Positions 1-8,300 of a stretch of DNA of 64,000 nt are shown here, one piece after another (within the stretch, counting starts at the first letter, position 1; each line of letters begins with the position of its first letter). The notes beneath the pieces are model-generated. The model saw only the letters and a program-made list of their open reading frames with translations, ran no database searches and was not told the origin of the DNA. Both the position numbers and the translations under genes were made by a program. The stretch is from contig NZ_MKFI01000001.1 in assembly GCF_001982635.1 (NCBI RefSeq), positions 1,010,891-1,074,890 on the forward strand. The letters run 5' to 3'. The stretch comes from Bradyrhizobium mercantei (GTDB taxonomy: Bacteria; Pseudomonadota; Alphaproteobacteria; Rhizobiales; Xanthobacteraceae).

Positions 1-633
1 GATCACGATCAGCGGCGCGTTGGCCTTGAGCCGCAGCAGCCGCGATTGCATCTCGGTCGCGATCTCGACGGTGAGGATTTCATCGGCCGAGACCACGACC
101 TGGCCGCAGCGGTCCTCGTAGAGCGGATACAGCAAGTCGCCGAACTCGGCGATGTCGAGCGCAAGGATCGCCTCGAAGCGCGATCTCTCGAGCCAGATCT
201 CCTCGGCGAGCAGCGGCACCTCGTCGATCAGCCGCAGCCGCGACAGGCTGATGACGGGCTCGCCGACGGCGATGCGCAACGCCGAGGCCACCGCTGACGG
301 CGCCGGCATCGCCTTGCGCCGCAGGATGCGGCTTCGCGGCACGCGGCGCTCGCCGCTCTCGGACTGGAAGCGGAAGAAGCGGAACAGCGAGGAATTGAAG
401 CGCGCACGCCGCACGAAGGTGCCGCGGCCCTGCTGGCGCTCCAGCACGCCGTCGCTGACGAGCTGATCGATCGCCTTGCGCACGGTGCCGATCGCGACGC
501 CGTAATGCGCGCCGAGCTCGGCCTCCGAGGGGATCAGGTCCCCGGGACGCCATTCATTGCGGTTGATGCGCGCGGCGAGGTCGTCGCGGAGACGCTGGTA
601 GCGCGGCAGGCGGTCGTCGAGGGGTGAATTCAT
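1..633 (-). CDS. GntR-family (HutC/UTRA subfamily) transcriptional regulator, 3' end cut by window
   Basis: Reading leftward from an ATG at 633 the protein begins MNSPLDDRLPRYQRLRDDL and runs open to base 1, so about 211 residues are visible and the C-terminus is missing. Residues about 8-75 form a GntR winged helix (GDLIPSEAEL, then GVAIGTVRKAIDQLV and the wing GVLERQQGRGTFV). The rest looks like a UTRA ligand-binding domain (SRLRLIDEVPLLAEEIWLER). HutC/UTRA proteins are effector-responsive repressors. An in-frame TGA just upstream fixes the start. A palindrome overlaps the start codon and the likely -10 box, which suggests autorepression. The regulated pathway cannot be read from the window. 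Confidence 0.85.
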   Translation of the reverse strand, partial: MNSPLDDRLPRYQRLRDDLAARINRNEWRPGDLIPSEAELGAHYGVAIGTVRKAIDQLVSDGVLERQQGRGTFVRRARFNSSLFRFFRFQSESGERRVPRSRILRRKAMPAPSAVASALRIAVGEPVISLSRLRLIDEVPLLAEEIWLERSRFEAILALDIAEFGDLLYPLYEDRCGQVVVSADEILTVEIATEMQSRLLRLKANAPLIVI

Positions 634-668
634 ATAGTCATCTATATGAGTATATGACAGCGCGTCAA
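630..668 (-). promoter_or_regulatory. Promoter and palindromic operator of the GntR regulator
   Basis: A perfect inverted repeat TCATATAG-TCAT-CTATATGA lies at 630-649 and overlaps the start codon. On the minus strand a TTGACG (668-663) and TATAGA (646-641) are 16 bases apart, a plausible sigma-70 promoter whose -10 lies inside the palindrome. Binding of the GntR dimer here would block its own transcription; that is inference. A further half-site-like GTATATGAC follows at about 650-658. Confidence 0.6.
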
Positions 669-706
669 TCGCTACTTTTATACCTCCAATCACAGATTGC
701 TGCCGC

Positions 707-2020
707 CTACCCCAATTGCCAGACCGGCACCGGGTGCTCGTAACCCCGCACCGGGATCTCGCCGCGCGAGACGGCGTCCGTACAGTCGTCGCCGAGCGCA
801 TCGCGGACGGCCGACGAAATCAGGAATTGCGAGCCAAGGTCCTTGTTGAGCGCCTCGAGCCGTGCGGCAAAGTTCACGGTGTCGCCGATCACCGTGTATT
901 CCTTGCGCCGCGGCGAGCCGATATTGCCGGCGACGACCTCGCCGATATGGATGCCGATGCCGATGCGCAGCGGCCAGCTCGACGCCGCGTTGGCGCGCTC
1001 ATTGGCCGCCAGCATCTCGCGTGCGGCGGCGACCGCCTGATGCGCAGCGTCGCCGGTCTCGAACGGCGCGCCGAACAGCGCGAGAAAGCCGTCACCCAAG
1101 AACTTGTTCACGATGCCGCCATGACGGTCGAGAATTTCGACCAGTACGGCGAAGGCACCGTCGAGCCTGTCCACCACTTCCTGCGGCGAGCGGGTGCGCG
1201 CGCCGGCGGTGAAGCTGCGGAAGTCGACGAACATCACGGCGACGCGGCGGATGTCGCTGCCGGTGCCGGCGCCCTCCACCATCAGGCGCTCGACCACCTG
1301 CGGCGAGACGTGCTGGCCGAACAGGTTGGTGATGCGGTCGCGTGCGGTAGCGGCCATGATGCTGGCGCCGAACTGCCGCCGCAGCTGCATGCCGACGGTG
1401 CCGGCGAGCACGCCGGAAACCAGGATCACGACGCTGCGCGCGCAGTGATAGAAGAAATCCGGCTCGGGATCGAGCGTCCCGTCGGGACGATAATACATCG
1501 CCATCCAGAACAGCTCCGAGGCGGCGACAAAGCCAGTGAAGGTCGACAGCCAGAAATCCAGCCGCAGGGTCGAGGCGATGATGAAGATGAAATAGACCAG
1601 CGGCGCGACCCAGCCGAGCGCCGCGACCGGGCCCATGTTGTCGATATGCAAGGCGAGCGCGACGGTCGGCATCGACGTCTCGATCAGGGCGCCGACATAG
1701 CGCCTGACAATCGGCAGGTCGCGGCCCTGCTTCTGGTGCCTGGTGATCGCGCCATGCACCCACAATTCGAACAGGATGAACGGCACGATGACGGAGTAGA
1801 TATAGGACGGCTTGAAATTGCCGTGCCACAACCGGGCCAGCGCCTCGGGAGCCGTGAAGTAGATCGTCGAGGTGACCAGCGAGAAGCCGAGCGCGATGCC
1901 GATCAGCACCTTGATGCGGAGCAGCTCGGTGGTCATCACCTCCTGCATCAGGGCGTGATGGAAATCGGCGGATACGGTGCTGTGGCGCGCCGCGTTGTCT
2001 TTACCCCAGAGCTCAGCCAT
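707..2020 (-). CDS. Membrane-bound class III adenylate/guanylate cyclase
   Basis: 437 residues. The N-terminal half (about 35-200) carries several hydrophobic segments, for example LIGIALGFSLVTSTIYF, FILFELWVHGAI and LVYFIFIIASTLRL. The C-terminal domain (about 220-435) is a class III nucleotide cyclase. It shows the metal-binding aspartates in VAVMFVDFRSFTAGA and NKFLGDGFLALFGAPF and the late motif EYTVIGDTVNFAARLEALNK. The product should be cAMP or cGMP made on the cytoplasmic face. A GAGGAAAA Shine-Dalgarno sits directly before the ATG. It is transcribed alone; the membrane part lacks a sensor domain I can name. Confidence 0.9.
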   Translation of the reverse strand: MAELWGKDNAARHSTVSADFHHALMQEVMTTELLRIKVLIGIALGFSLVTSTIYFTAPEALARLWHGNFKPSYIYSVIVPFILFELWVHGAITRHQKQGRDLPIVRRYVGALIETSMPTVALALHIDNMGPVAALGWVAPLVYFIFIIASTLRLDFWLSTFTGFVAASELFWMAMYYRPDGTLDPEPDFFYHCARSVVILVSGVLAGTVGMQLRRQFGASIMAATARDRITNLFGQHVSPQVVERLMVEGAGTGSDIRRVAVMFVDFRSFTAGARTRSPQEVVDRLDGAFAVLVEILDRHGGIVNKFLGDGFLALFGAPFETGDAAHQAVAAAREMLAANERANAASSWPLRIGIGIHIGEVVAGNIGSPRRKEYTVIGDTVNFAARLEALNKDLGSQFLISSAVRDALGDDCTDAVSRGEIPVRGYEHPVPVWQLG

Positions 2021-2031
2021 TTTTCCTCGCC

Positions 2032-2072
2032 CGTCGTTCCGGGGCGATGCGAAGCATCGAACCCGGAATCTC
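2032..2072. repeat. Intergenic REP-like inverted repeat
   Basis: Between the permease and cyclase genes. TTCCGGG at 2037 pairs with CCCGGAA ending at 2068, with an inner stem CGATGC-GAA-GCATCG. Similar CGTCATTCCGGG modules recur at 14965-15004 and near 40898. This type is common in Bradyrhizobium intergenic DNA. Confidence 0.6.
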
Positions 2073-2090
2073 GACAGCGCTTATTCTGCC

Positions 2091-3260
2091 TCAATCGAGC
2101 GTGCGGCGGAAGCGCGTCACGGCGACGGTCATGGCGAACAGCATCAGGGCGGCCAGCGCGATGGTGTCGTATTGCAGGTTCTGCATCGCCGCGCCCTTCA
2201 GCATGATGGCGCGGACGATGCGCACGAAATGGGTCAGCGGCAGTCCCTCGCCGATATATTGCGCCCAGACCGGCATGCCCGCGAACGGAAACATGAAGCC
2301 GGACAGCAGGATGCTCGGCAGGAAGAACATCATCGAGAGCTGCATCGCCTGGAGCTGGTTCTGCACGATGGTCGAAAAGGTGTAGCCGATCGACAGGTTG
2401 GTGGTGATGAACAGCGTGGTGAGCAGCGCCAGCAGCGTGAGGCTGCCGAGGATCGGCACGCCGAACAGCAGCACGCCGATGCCGATGATCAGCGCGGCCT
2501 GGATGAAGCCGACCAGCACATAGGGGACGATCTTGCCGAACATCACCTCGACCGGCTTGATCGGCATCGACAGCAGGCTCTCCATGGTGCCGCGCTCGAT
2601 CTCGCGCGTCACCGACAGCGCGGTGAAGATCAGCATGGTCATGGTCAGGATGGTCCCGACCAGGCCGGGCACGATGTTGAGGCGCGATTCCGCCGCCGGA
2701 TTGTAGCGGGCATGGGTGCGGATCTCGAACGGCATGTCCGGGGGATCGCCGATGTGCAGGTCATGCGCCAGCGCGGTCTGCACCAGCGGCCCGAGCGCAC
2801 CGAGCGCCGAGCCCGCCGCCGTCGGATCGGTCGCATCGGCCGCCACCAGCAGCGCGGGCTTGTCGCCGCGCCGCACCGCGCGCTCGAAGCCGCGCGGGAT
2901 CTCGACGCCGAACAGCACCTTGCCGGATTGCAGGAGCTCGTCGAACTCGGCGACGGTGTGAACCTCACGGGTGAAATGGAAATAGGCGGTGTTCTCCATC
3001 GCCTTCAGGATCGAACGCCCGAGATCGGTGTCCTCCTGGGTCAGCACCGCGGTCGGCAGGTTGCGCGGCGTGGTGTTGATGGCGAAGCCGAACAGCGTGA
3101 GCTGCAACACCGGCAGCATGATGATCATGGCAAACGAGACGCGGTCGCGGCGAAGCTGGATGAACTCCTTGACCAGCATCGCGTAGCTGCGCCGCCAGAA
3201 GCCGAACGCCGGCTCCCTCGCCTCGCCATTCCGGATCGTGTCCGTCGCGCTCATGGCCAT
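2091..3260 (-). CDS. ABC-2 family transporter permease
   Basis: About 389 residues from ATG 3260, preceded by AGGG. It has the ABC-2 type layout: an N-terminal membrane segment near FAMIIMLPVLQLTLFGFAI, a large extracytoplasmic domain (about 60-180), then five C-terminal hydrophobic segments including VPYVLVGFIQAALIIGIGVL and the conserved region LSMMFFLPSILLSGFMFPF. This resembles YbhS/YbhR-type permeases. It is the last gene of a four-gene operon with the ATPase, a HlyD-like subunit and a TetR regulator, so it probably forms the membrane channel of a drug or envelope-compound exporter. Substrate unknown. Confidence 0.9.
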   Translation of the reverse strand: MAMSATDTIRNGEAREPAFGFWRRSYAMLVKEFIQLRRDRVSFAMIIMLPVLQLTLFGFAINTTPRNLPTAVLTQEDTDLGRSILKAMENTAYFHFTREVHTVAEFDELLQSGKVLFGVEIPRGFERAVRRGDKPALLVAADATDPTAAGSALGALGPLVQTALAHDLHIGDPPDMPFEIRTHARYNPAAESRLNIVPGLVGTILTMTMLIFTALSVTREIERGTMESLLSMPIKPVEVMFGKIVPYVLVGFIQAALIIGIGVLLFGVPILGSLTLLALLTTLFITTNLSIGYTFSTIVQNQLQAMQLSMMFFLPSILLSGFMFPFAGMPVWAQYIGEGLPLTHFVRIVRAIMLKGAAMQNLQYDTIALAALMLFAMTVAVTRFRRTLD

Positions 3261-3272
3261 AATCCCTGACAA

Positions 3273-4232
3273 TTATCCTTGGAAGTTGTCCTTGGAGCGC
3301 CCCATCAGGTCGATGAAGACGTCTTCGAGCGAAGGTTCGCTCGGCTGCCAGTGCCACTTCGAATTGTCGCGATAAGGCGCAATCGCAGCCTCGAGCGCCG
3401 CCTTGTCGCGGCCGGAGACGTGCAGGCTGGTGCCGAACGGCGCCACCATGTCGACGCCGGGCTTGTCCGTGAGCTCGGCCATCAGGCCGTTGAAATCCTC
3501 GCCCGTCACGGTCCAGGTCGACAGCGCGGAGGCCGCGATCACCTCGTCCACGGTGCCGTGGGCCAACAGATGGCCGTAGGCGATATAAGCGATCTCGTGA
3601 CAGCGCTCGGCCTCGTCCATGTAGTGGGTCGAGACCAGCACGGTGAGGCCTTCGGCGGCGAGCGCGTGGATCTCGTTCCAGAAGTCGCGCCGCGCCTTGG
3701 GATCGACGCCGGCGGTCGGCTCGTCGAGCAGCAGCAATTGCGGATTGGGCAGCGTGCAGGCACCGAGCGCGAGCCGCTGCTTCCAGCCGCCGGACAATTC
3801 GCCGGCGAGTTGCTCCTCGCGACCCTTCAGCCCGATCCGCGCGATCATGTCGGCCGCCGCGCCGCGCGCGTCCGGCATGCCGTAGAGCCGCGCAACGAAC
3901 TCCAGATTCTCGCGCACCGAGAGATCCTGGTAGAGGCTGAAGCGCTGCGTCATGTAGCCGACCTTGCGCTTGATCTTGTCGGCATCGCGCCGGATGTCGT
4001 AGCCGAGGCAGGTGCCCTCGCCGCTGTCCGGCGTCAGCAGCCCGCACAGGATGCGGATGGTGGTGGTCTTGCCGCTGCCGTTCGGTCCGAGGAAGCCATA
4101 GATCGAGCCGCGCTTGACCTGCATCGACAGGTCATGGACCACCTCGCGTCCGCCAAACGACTTGGTCAGGCCCTTCACATCGATCGCGATGGACGATGCG
4201 TTGGACTGCGCACTGGTGGGTCCGCCGTTCAT
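3273..4232 (-). CDS. ABC-2 type exporter ATP-binding protein
   Basis: 319 residues with a complete nucleotide-binding domain: Walker A GPNGSGKTTT, Q-loop region GYMTQRFSLYQDLSV, ABC signature ELSGGWKQRLALGA, Walker B LLLLDEPTAGVDP and the switch histidine in LVSTHYMDE. The C-terminal about 80 residues are the extension usual in drug-type ABC ATPases (YbhF/CcmA-like). The start ATG overlaps the stop of the HlyD gene by four bases (ATGA), showing translational coupling. It powers the permease encoded immediately downstream. Confidence 0.93.
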   Translation of the reverse strand: MNGGPTSAQSNASSIAIDVKGLTKSFGGREVVHDLSMQVKRGSIYGFLGPNGSGKTTTIRILCGLLTPDSGEGTCLGYDIRRDADKIKRKVGYMTQRFSLYQDLSVRENLEFVARLYGMPDARGAAADMIARIGLKGREEQLAGELSGGWKQRLALGACTLPNPQLLLLDEPTAGVDPKARRDFWNEIHALAAEGLTVLVSTHYMDEAERCHEIAYIAYGHLLAHGTVDEVIAASALSTWTVTGEDFNGLMAELTDKPGVDMVAPFGTSLHVSGRDKAALEAAIAPYRDNSKWHWQPSEPSLEDVFIDLMGRSKDNFQG

Positions 4233-5014
4233 CTGCGGTCCGCCACGGGCGTCTTCGGATTGAGGTAGATGCTGATCGGCTGGCCGACGCGCAGCACGTC
4301 GGGCCGGCTCGGCCGCGCCTGGATCAGATAGACCAGCTTGTTGCGCTCATCGAGGCTGTAGATGACCGGCGGCGTGTACTCCGCCGTGGTGGCGATGAAA
4401 TAGATCTTCGCGGTGAGATCGGCCGCGCAATTGTCGCACGTCACCCTCACCTCGTCGCCGAGCGCGAGCTTCGGCAGCTCGGTCTCCGGCACGAAGAAGC
4501 GCAGCTTCATGTTGCCGGGCGGCATGATCGACAGCACCGGCCGCTGCGCCTGCACCATCTCGCCCTCGCGGAAATAGATCTGCTGGATCGAGCCCGCGAT
4601 CGGCGCAAACCCCTTGCGGCGGTCGAGCCGGGTCTGCGAGGTGTTGACGCGCGCCTCCGCGACGCGCAGCGCCGAGACGGCGGAATCCAGATTGGCCTGG
4701 GTGCCGGCCCCGGTGCCGCGCAGCGAGGCCGCGCGGTCATAGCTCTGCTGGGCGTTGGCGAGCGTCGCGTTGTTCTGGTTGAGATCGGCGCGCTGCAGAT
4801 CGTCGTCGACCGAATAGAGCAGATCGCCGGGCTTGACCTCGTCGCCCTCGCGCACGTTGAGCTTGATGACGCGGCCGGATTCATCGGGGCTGACGAAGAT
4901 CATGTCGGCCTCGACCCAGCCCTGGAAGCCGGGATCGCGCTTCTCCTGGCAACCGGCCAGCGCCGTCGTCAGCGCGACGGCCGTTATCAGCTTCATCATG
5001 CGCGACGCGGTCAT
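4229..5014 (-). CDS. HlyD/membrane-fusion lipoprotein of the ABC exporter
   Basis: 261 residues. The N-terminus MTASRMMKLITAVALTTALAGC has a lipobox (LAGC), so the mature protein should be lipid-anchored at a cysteine. Next come a biotinyl-lipoyl-like half (LNVREGDEVKPGDLLYSVDD), a helical hairpin (about 75-125, RADLNQNNATLANAQQSYDR) and a second lipoyl half plus beta-barrel (KGFAPIAGSIQQIYFREGEM). This is the layout of YbhG/EmrA-type adaptors that bridge an inner-membrane pump to the outer membrane. It overlaps the flanking genes by four bases on both sides. No outer-membrane factor gene is nearby. Confidence 0.9.
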   Translation of the reverse strand: MTASRMMKLITAVALTTALAGCQEKRDPGFQGWVEADMIFVSPDESGRVIKLNVREGDEVKPGDLLYSVDDDLQRADLNQNNATLANAQQSYDRAASLRGTGAGTQANLDSAVSALRVAEARVNTSQTRLDRRKGFAPIAGSIQQIYFREGEMVQAQRPVLSIMPPGNMKLRFFVPETELPKLALGDEVRVTCDNCAADLTAKIYFIATTAEYTPPVIYSLDERNKLVYLIQARPSRPDVLRVGQPISIYLNPKTPVADRR

Positions 5015-5736
5015 GTCTGCCTCCGTTCGCCAAAGATCAGATCGAGATGAATCCTGAACATCGCGAGCCCATCGAGCGGCGCATGGCGGGCAAACAGGCT
5101 CTGCCAGATCACTGCGACGATCGCCGGCGCAACGACGAGCTGCGGGAATTCCCCGAGCTCGCGGTGCTTGATCTCGCCGCGTGTGATCGCGAGCTGGACC
5201 AGCGCCTTCATGCCGGCCAGGCCCTTCGACACCACCTCGCGAAAATAGAAATCGGCGATCGCCGGAAAGCGCGGCCCTTCCGAGACGATCAAACGGATGA
5301 TGTCGCCGCGCCGGGTCGACACCACCTCGTGGATGAAGGTCTCGGCAAAGCCCTCCACCGCGTCGCGCACCGGACCGGTGATCGGCGGCAGCGCCGTCAT
5401 GCGGCTGATCAGCGGCACCAGCGCGGTGCGGATCAGCTCCTCGAACATCGATTCCTTGTCCTTGAAGTAGAGATAGAGCGTGCCCTTGGCGACGCCCGCC
5501 CGCTTGGCGACGTCGTCGAGCCGCGTCGCGGCAAAACCGCGCGCGATGAACTCGTCCATCGCCGCATCGATGATCGCCGCGCGCCGCTCGGCGGATTTTT
5601 CGGCGCGGTTCGCCGGCGGCCTCGGCTCTGCGACCGGCGGCGAGACCAGCTTCGGAACCTTGGCCGCGGCAGTGCGGACCGTGGTCCGGCGGCGGGCGGA
5701 CGGAGTGCGGGTCGATGTTTTCGCGCGTTTTGTCAT
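5011..5736 (-). CDS. TetR/AcrR-family repressor of the ABC export operon
   Basis: 241 residues. After a basic, low-complexity N-terminus (about 1-45, rich in Lys, Arg, Thr, Ala) comes a TetR helix-turn-helix: IIDAAMDEFIARGFAATRL, VAKRAGVAKGTLYLYFKDKE. The C-terminal helical domain resembles the TetR_C_7/AefR-like type. It is the first gene of the operon TetR-HlyD-ATPase-permease and overlaps the HlyD gene by ATGA. A perfect palindrome occupies the spacer of its own promoter, so it most likely represses the whole operon and is released by a transported ligand. Confidence 0.9.
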   Translation of the reverse strand: MTKRAKTSTRTPSARRRTTVRTAAAKVPKLVSPPVAEPRPPANRAEKSAERRAAIIDAAMDEFIARGFAATRLDDVAKRAGVAKGTLYLYFKDKESMFEELIRTALVPLISRMTALPPITGPVRDAVEGFAETFIHEVVSTRRGDIIRLIVSEGPRFPAIADFYFREVVSKGLAGMKALVQLAITRGEIKHRELGEFPQLVVAPAIVAVIWQSLFARHAPLDGLAMFRIHLDLIFGERRQT

Positions 5737-5742
5737 GCTCGT

Positions 5743-5771
5743 ATTATGACTGACTGGTCAGTCATTGTCAA
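5743..5771 (-). promoter_or_regulatory. Sigma-70-like promoter with TetR operator in the spacer
   Basis: On the minus strand TTGACA (5771-5766) and CATAAT (5748-5743) are separated by exactly 17 bases. A perfect inverted repeat ATGACTGAC-TG-GTCAGTCAT covers 5746-5765, so it fills the spacer and enters the -10. A bound TetR dimer would exclude RNA polymerase. Confidence 0.8.
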
Positions 5772-6108
5772 TGTGGTATGAGGTAACCTGCGGCAGCGCG
5801 AAACGTTCCTGTTTTTAGGTGGGCGTACGGCCCGGATCTCGCGGCGCGTTCCGCCCGAGGTTTGGTCCCGTTTCGCCCGCTCCCGATCAGACGGCACAGG
5901 GAAAGCCGAGTGCCGATCGCACCCCATGTCAGCCCCAAGGGTCCCACGCAATCAAACCGCGGAAGGCAGGGCCACAGGCACAACCGGAAACAACCCGGCT
6001 TTCCCTGCGCGACGGGTTACGGCTTACTTGGTGCTCTCCCAGAAGGGAGGCGCCGCGATCAGGCGCTGTAGTGGGAGTTGATTCAGGCGATCGGCTGAGG
6101 AGACGCCA
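5772..6108. other. Intergenic region with no recognised gene
   Basis: About 340 bases between the divergent TetR operon and the DUF4239 gene. Short open frames here have no family features I recognise. The only useful sign is TGAGGAG just before the ATG at 6109. Confidence 0.5.
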
Positions 6109-6897
6109 ATGAGCGACTGGCTACACAACCTTTCAGTGCCGTGGATGGCCTTCACTGTCTTCGGCTTCACCTATTTTCTCACCTTGCTGGTTTTCCTGGC
6201 CGTTGCGGCCCTGTCGACCAAGACGCGGGTGGCGTCATTCAAATCGATCTCTGCCGGCTTGCTACCGGTGCTCGGCGTCATTTTCGGCCTGTTCGTTGCC
6301 TTCACCGCGGCTCAGGTCTGGAGCGACAGCGAGCATGCAGCAACGGCGGTTAGCCGCGAAGCCAGTGCGCTGCGAACGGTCATCCTTCTTGCCGGCGGCC
6401 TGCCACCGGAACAGGAGGCGCGCTTGCGCAGCCTCGTTCACGATCACATCGAGGAAGCAGTTGCCGTGGAATGGCCAATGATGGCGCGCCAGAAGGCTTC
6501 GCTCAAGGCGGCACCTGCTGCCCTCACCGAGGCGCTGCGGCTGGTCATTTCGATGCCTGTGCAGAACCCGGGCCAGCAGACGGCGCAGCGCGAGATCATC
6601 ACGGCGCTGGATACGGCGCTCGACGCGCGACGGCAACGCGTCATCCTCAGCCAGTCGGAAGTCAACGCAATCAAGTGGTGGTGCCTCTACATTCAGGCGG
6701 TCTGCGAGTTGCTGGCGATTGCTCTCATTCACTGCGACAATCGGCTGGGATCCGCCATCGCCATGGGACTGTTCGCGACCGGCGTCGCGACATCGGCTCT
6801 GCTGATCGCCGCGCACGATCGGCCGTTCACGGGTCAGATATCGATTGCGCCGACGCCGTTGCTGCAAATCATGCCGGACAAGGCGGCGAGCCGGTAG
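6109..6897 (+). CDS. DUF4239 (bestrophin-like) membrane protein
   Basis: 262 residues. Two hydrophobic segments lie in the N-terminal part (about 13-36 and 46-68, FTVFGFTYFLTLLVFLAVAA and GLLPVLGVIFGLFVAFTAAQV) and two more near the C-terminus (about 187-205 and 211-228). A central soluble helical region contains the family-typical SREASALRTVILLAGGLP. This matches the DUF4239 layout, a family distantly related to bestrophin channels; no function has been shown for it. Start chosen at ATG 6109 behind TGAGGAG. Single gene, convergent with the DUF2000 gene. Confidence 0.8.
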   Translation: MSDWLHNLSVPWMAFTVFGFTYFLTLLVFLAVAALSTKTRVASFKSISAGLLPVLGVIFGLFVAFTAAQVWSDSEHAATAVSREASALRTVILLAGGLPPEQEARLRSLVHDHIEEAVAVEWPMMARQKASLKAAPAALTEALRLVISMPVQNPGQQTAQREIITALDTALDARRQRVILSQSEVNAIKWWCLYIQAVCELLAIALIHCDNRLGSAIAMGLFATGVATSALLIAAHDRPFTGQISIAPTPLLQIMPDKAASR

Positions 6898-6918
6898 CGA
6901 TGGACGCACCGGCGGAAG

Positions 6919-6941
6919 GGTTCCCTCCCCCTGAGGGAGCC
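6919..6941. terminator. Hairpin between convergent genes, possible bidirectional terminator
   Basis: GGTTCCCTC at 6919-6927 pairs with GAGGGAGCC at 6933-6941 (one G-T pair), loop CCCCT. It lies between two convergent stop codons but has no clear T-tract. Confidence 0.4.
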
Positions 6942-6973
6942 TGACCGTCGTGCTCACCTCACGTGCGCGCCCG

Positions 6974-7384
6974 CTACGTGTGAAACTTCAGCCCGTCGAG
7001 GATCTTGTCGACCAACTTGCGCTCGGCGCGAATGGCGAGGCCGACCAGGTTGAGCTCCGGGCGCGCGACCGCCCTCACCGCCTCGCGGTTGGCGGCATCA
7101 TGCGTGGTCCTGAACATGTCCTCGGTGTAAAGCGCAGGTTTCACGTCGCGCGCCAGCGCACGCTCCAGCGCGCGTGACAACTGCGCACGATCAGCGCCGT
7201 AGATCAGGATCGGCTGGCCGATCAGGGAGAGATATTGGGTCCCCGACCCGTCCTCGTAGCTTTCGCCGATGCATTCGGGATAGGAAGCGGCGATGCCGCC
7301 GGCCAGAAACGACGCCACGTTGAGCTTCTGCCAGACTTCCAGGTCGGTGCGGATCACGACCGCGATCTTGGTGTCGAACTGCAT
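6974..7384 (-). CDS. DUF2000 family protein
   Basis: 136 residues, cytosolic, no signal peptide or membrane segment. The sequence MQFDTKIAVVIRTDLEVWQK, the middle part GQPILIYGADRAQLSRAL and the end VGLAIRAERKLVDKILDGL fit DUF2000, a small alpha/beta family related to peptidyl-tRNA hydrolase II-like folds; its biochemical role is unknown. Transcribed alone, convergent with the DUF4239 gene and downstream of a Crp/Fnr regulator on the same strand (87-base gap), so co-transcription is possible. Confidence 0.8.
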   Translation of the reverse strand: MQFDTKIAVVIRTDLEVWQKLNVASFLAGGIAASYPECIGESYEDGSGTQYLSLIGQPILIYGADRAQLSRALERALARDVKPALYTEDMFRTTHDAANREAVRAVARPELNLVGLAIRAERKLVDKILDGLKFHT

Positions 7385-7470
7385 GCGATGAATCTATCCG
7401 CGGGTGAGCGGCAAACGCCAGCCCTGACGGCGCATCCCTCATCTGCCCGTCGGACGCCGGCGTTCGTTTC

Positions 7471-8208
7471 TTACACCGCCCCACGGGCCGCTTCGGTGAG
7501 GCGGCCGAGATCGAGGATGCGCACGGCGCCACGCTGGCATTGAATGACCTGCTCCTGCTCGAGATGCCGCAGCAGCTCGTTGACGGTCTGACGGCTGAGC
7601 GAGAGCAGCATGCCGAGCCGCTCCTGCGAGACGCGCACGCTGCCCGCCGGCGCCGCTTTGCGCTGGCCATAGCCTTCCAGCAGGTTGATCAGGCAGCGTG
7701 CCAGCCTCACGCGCGGCGGCTCCAGCGCCATGTCCTCGAGCAGCGTGAGCGCGAGGCGAAGCTTGTGCACCAGCATTCGCCCCATCTGCTGCCATCGGCG
7801 AGGATCATCGGCGAGGAGTTTCGTCAGATGGCGCAGCGGCAGATGCAGCACGGTCGAGGCGATGTCGGCGAGCGCGTCGTGGGTGCGCGGGCCGCCGTCG
7901 AACAGCGCGATCTCACCGAACCATTGCGGCGCTTCGGCCAGCGCGGCGATCGATCCCCTGCCCGACGGCGCGCTGCCGCTGAAGCAGATCGCGCCCGACA
8001 GCACGCAATAGATGCCGTCGCTGGGATCGCCGCGGTGAAACACGGCGCCGCCGGCCGGCACCGTCATGACGCGCGACCATGCAACGATCGCCTGCTGGAA
8101 CGCGGGGTCGAGCGCGGCAAACCATTCGCTGCTCTCGAGCACGGCGCGTTGGGCCGACGTGATCGCAGCCGATCGGCCGGCCTCGCTCGTCGCTGCTTTC
8201 GCCTGCAT
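7471..8208 (-). CDS. Crp/Fnr-family transcriptional regulator
   Basis: About 245 residues from ATG 8208 (GTG 8253 would add 15). Residues about 30-140 form a cyclic nucleotide-binding-type beta-roll (VPAGGAVFHRGDPSDGIYCV, WFGEIALFDGGPRTHDALA). The C-terminal winged helix contains the recognition helix in VSQERLGMLLSLSRQTVNELL. There are no cysteines arranged for an FNR iron-sulfur cluster and no full cAMP-binding signature (the RTHDALA stretch replaces the usual R-S/T-A core), so the ligand is uncertain. Single gene, divergent from the class C hydrolase at 8301. Confidence 0.88.
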   Translation of the reverse strand: MQAKAATSEAGRSAAITSAQRAVLESSEWFAALDPAFQQAIVAWSRVMTVPAGGAVFHRGDPSDGIYCVLSGAICFSGSAPSGRGSIAALAEAPQWFGEIALFDGGPRTHDALADIASTVLHLPLRHLTKLLADDPRRWQQMGRMLVHKLRLALTLLEDMALEPPRVRLARCLINLLEGYGQRKAAPAGSVRVSQERLGMLLSLSRQTVNELLRHLEQEQVIQCQRGAVRILDLGRLTEAARGAV

Positions 8209-8300
8209 CACATCCCCGTGCACTGTGTCGGCCTGCCGACAGACGGCCGGCACATGATGCGGCTATGCCACGGCCCACGCAACATCAGTGGGTGCCGTGA

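Noticed and set aside
716..2206. Long plus-strand open frame opposite the cyclase
   Set aside because: It is the antisense of the cyclase gene; the composition (Arg/His/Gln-rich, no domains) is typical of an opposite-strand frame in GC-rich DNA.
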